A stretch of 7,116 nt of DNA, taken from the NCBI GenBank assembly GCA_029570245.1, contig JAKQSH010000355.1:1-7116 (forward strand), read 5' to 3'. Every line of letters begins with the position of its first letter. The first letter of the stretch is position 1. Source of the stretch: Deltaproteobacteria bacterium. GTDB lineage: Bacteria > Myxococcota_A > SURF-8. Of this stretch, positions 6,915 to 7,116 are shown piece by piece. A model generated the notes under the pieces. That model ran no database searches and was not told the DNA's origin. It worked only from the letters and a program-made list of their open reading frames with translations. The position numbers and the translations under genes were made by a program.

Positions 6915-7116
6915 ATGAATTATTCAAATACGATCGCCGTAATTTCAGCTTTTCTGCTGATTTTCTGCCAGGCATGCGGTGGAGATGATCCCGGACTGCT
7001 GCCTACGTTGTCCGATGGCCTGCCGGAAAGCTGCAACGGAGTTACTGACGTTTTCGAAGTTGCAAATATTGACGGCAGAACTGAGCATCCATGTTTTGCC
7101 TGGGTAAATAGAGTGT
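6915..7116 (+). CDS. Putative lipoprotein, N-terminal part (3' end outside window)
   Basis: 67 codons are visible before the window ends. The N-terminus is a short hydrophobic signal sequence (TIAVISAFLLIFCQA) followed by Cys-Gly-Gly-Asp-Asp, the usual look of a lipoprotein cut before Cys21. The lipobox is imperfect: Cys rather than Leu at -3, Gln at -2 and Ala at -1. Acidic residues after the Cys are common in surface or periplasmic lipoproteins. The rest (SDGLPESCNGVTDVFEVANIDG, with further Cys residues) matches no family I recognise. GGGAAG at 6899-6904 lies 10 bases before the ATG. An ATG at 6907 gives only a three-codon frame and is not the start. Direction and position leave open whether it belongs with the heme genes; the hairpin before it suggests it does not. 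Confidence 0.65.
   Translation, partial: MNYSNTIAVISAFLLIFCQACGGDDPGLLPTLSDGLPESCNGVTDVFEVANIDGRTEHPCFAWVNRV

Noticed and set aside
6907..6918. ATG at 6907 as start of the lipoprotein
   Set aside because: The frame stops after three codons; the ATG at 6915 opens the lipoprotein-like frame.

Overview
The window carries a compact outer-to-inner-membrane tetrapyrrole-acquisition operon of the Hmu (heme uptake) type from a Gram-negative bacterium, followed by two unrelated-looking small genes. A TonB-dependent receptor means there is an outer membrane. Base composition is moderate, roughly half GC by eye. The small YjfB-like gene hints at a flagellated relative, but I cannot name the phylum: similar loci are known in Bacteroidota and occur more widely.

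Layout, all genes on the + strand. Positions 1-1379 hold the C-terminal two thirds or so of a TonB-dependent receptor whose start lies before the window. Positions 1405-5442 hold a very large CobN/HmuS-family chelatase with an N-terminal signal peptide and a C-terminal membrane anchor. It overlaps by 4 bases a MotA/TolQ/ExbB-family channel protein (5439-6065). Eleven bases later comes a DUF2149 membrane protein (6077-6436). Tight spacing and a shared theme indicate one transcription unit. A good sigma70-type promoter (6457-6485) then starts a new unit with a 72-residue YjfB-like protein (6525-6743). A 171-base intergenic region (6744-6914) holds a CRP-like palindrome and a hairpin. The start of a putative lipoprotein (6915 onward) runs off the window.

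How the genes may work together. Known family biology: the Hmu locus of Porphyromonas and Bacteroides pairs a heme receptor with HmuS, a CobN-like protein reported to remove iron from heme, and with small inner-membrane proteins. Here the receptor would bring the tetrapyrrole into the periplasm, and the membrane-tethered chelatase would act on it there. The ExbB-like/DUF2149 pair would form a proton-driven motor in the inner membrane. The DUF2149 protein has a membrane-segment Asp placed like the essential Asp of ExbD/TolR, so the pair looks like an ExbB-ExbD equivalent. It could energise either the receptor or the chelatase itself. No AAA+ ATPase partner of the CobS/CobT or ChlI/ChlD type is present, which fits a non-ATP mechanism. 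The substrate (heme, another metalloporphyrin or a corrinoid) is inferred, not shown.

I saw no tRNA, rRNA, CRISPR array, transposase or complete insertion sequence. No gene-free stretch exceeds 300 bases.
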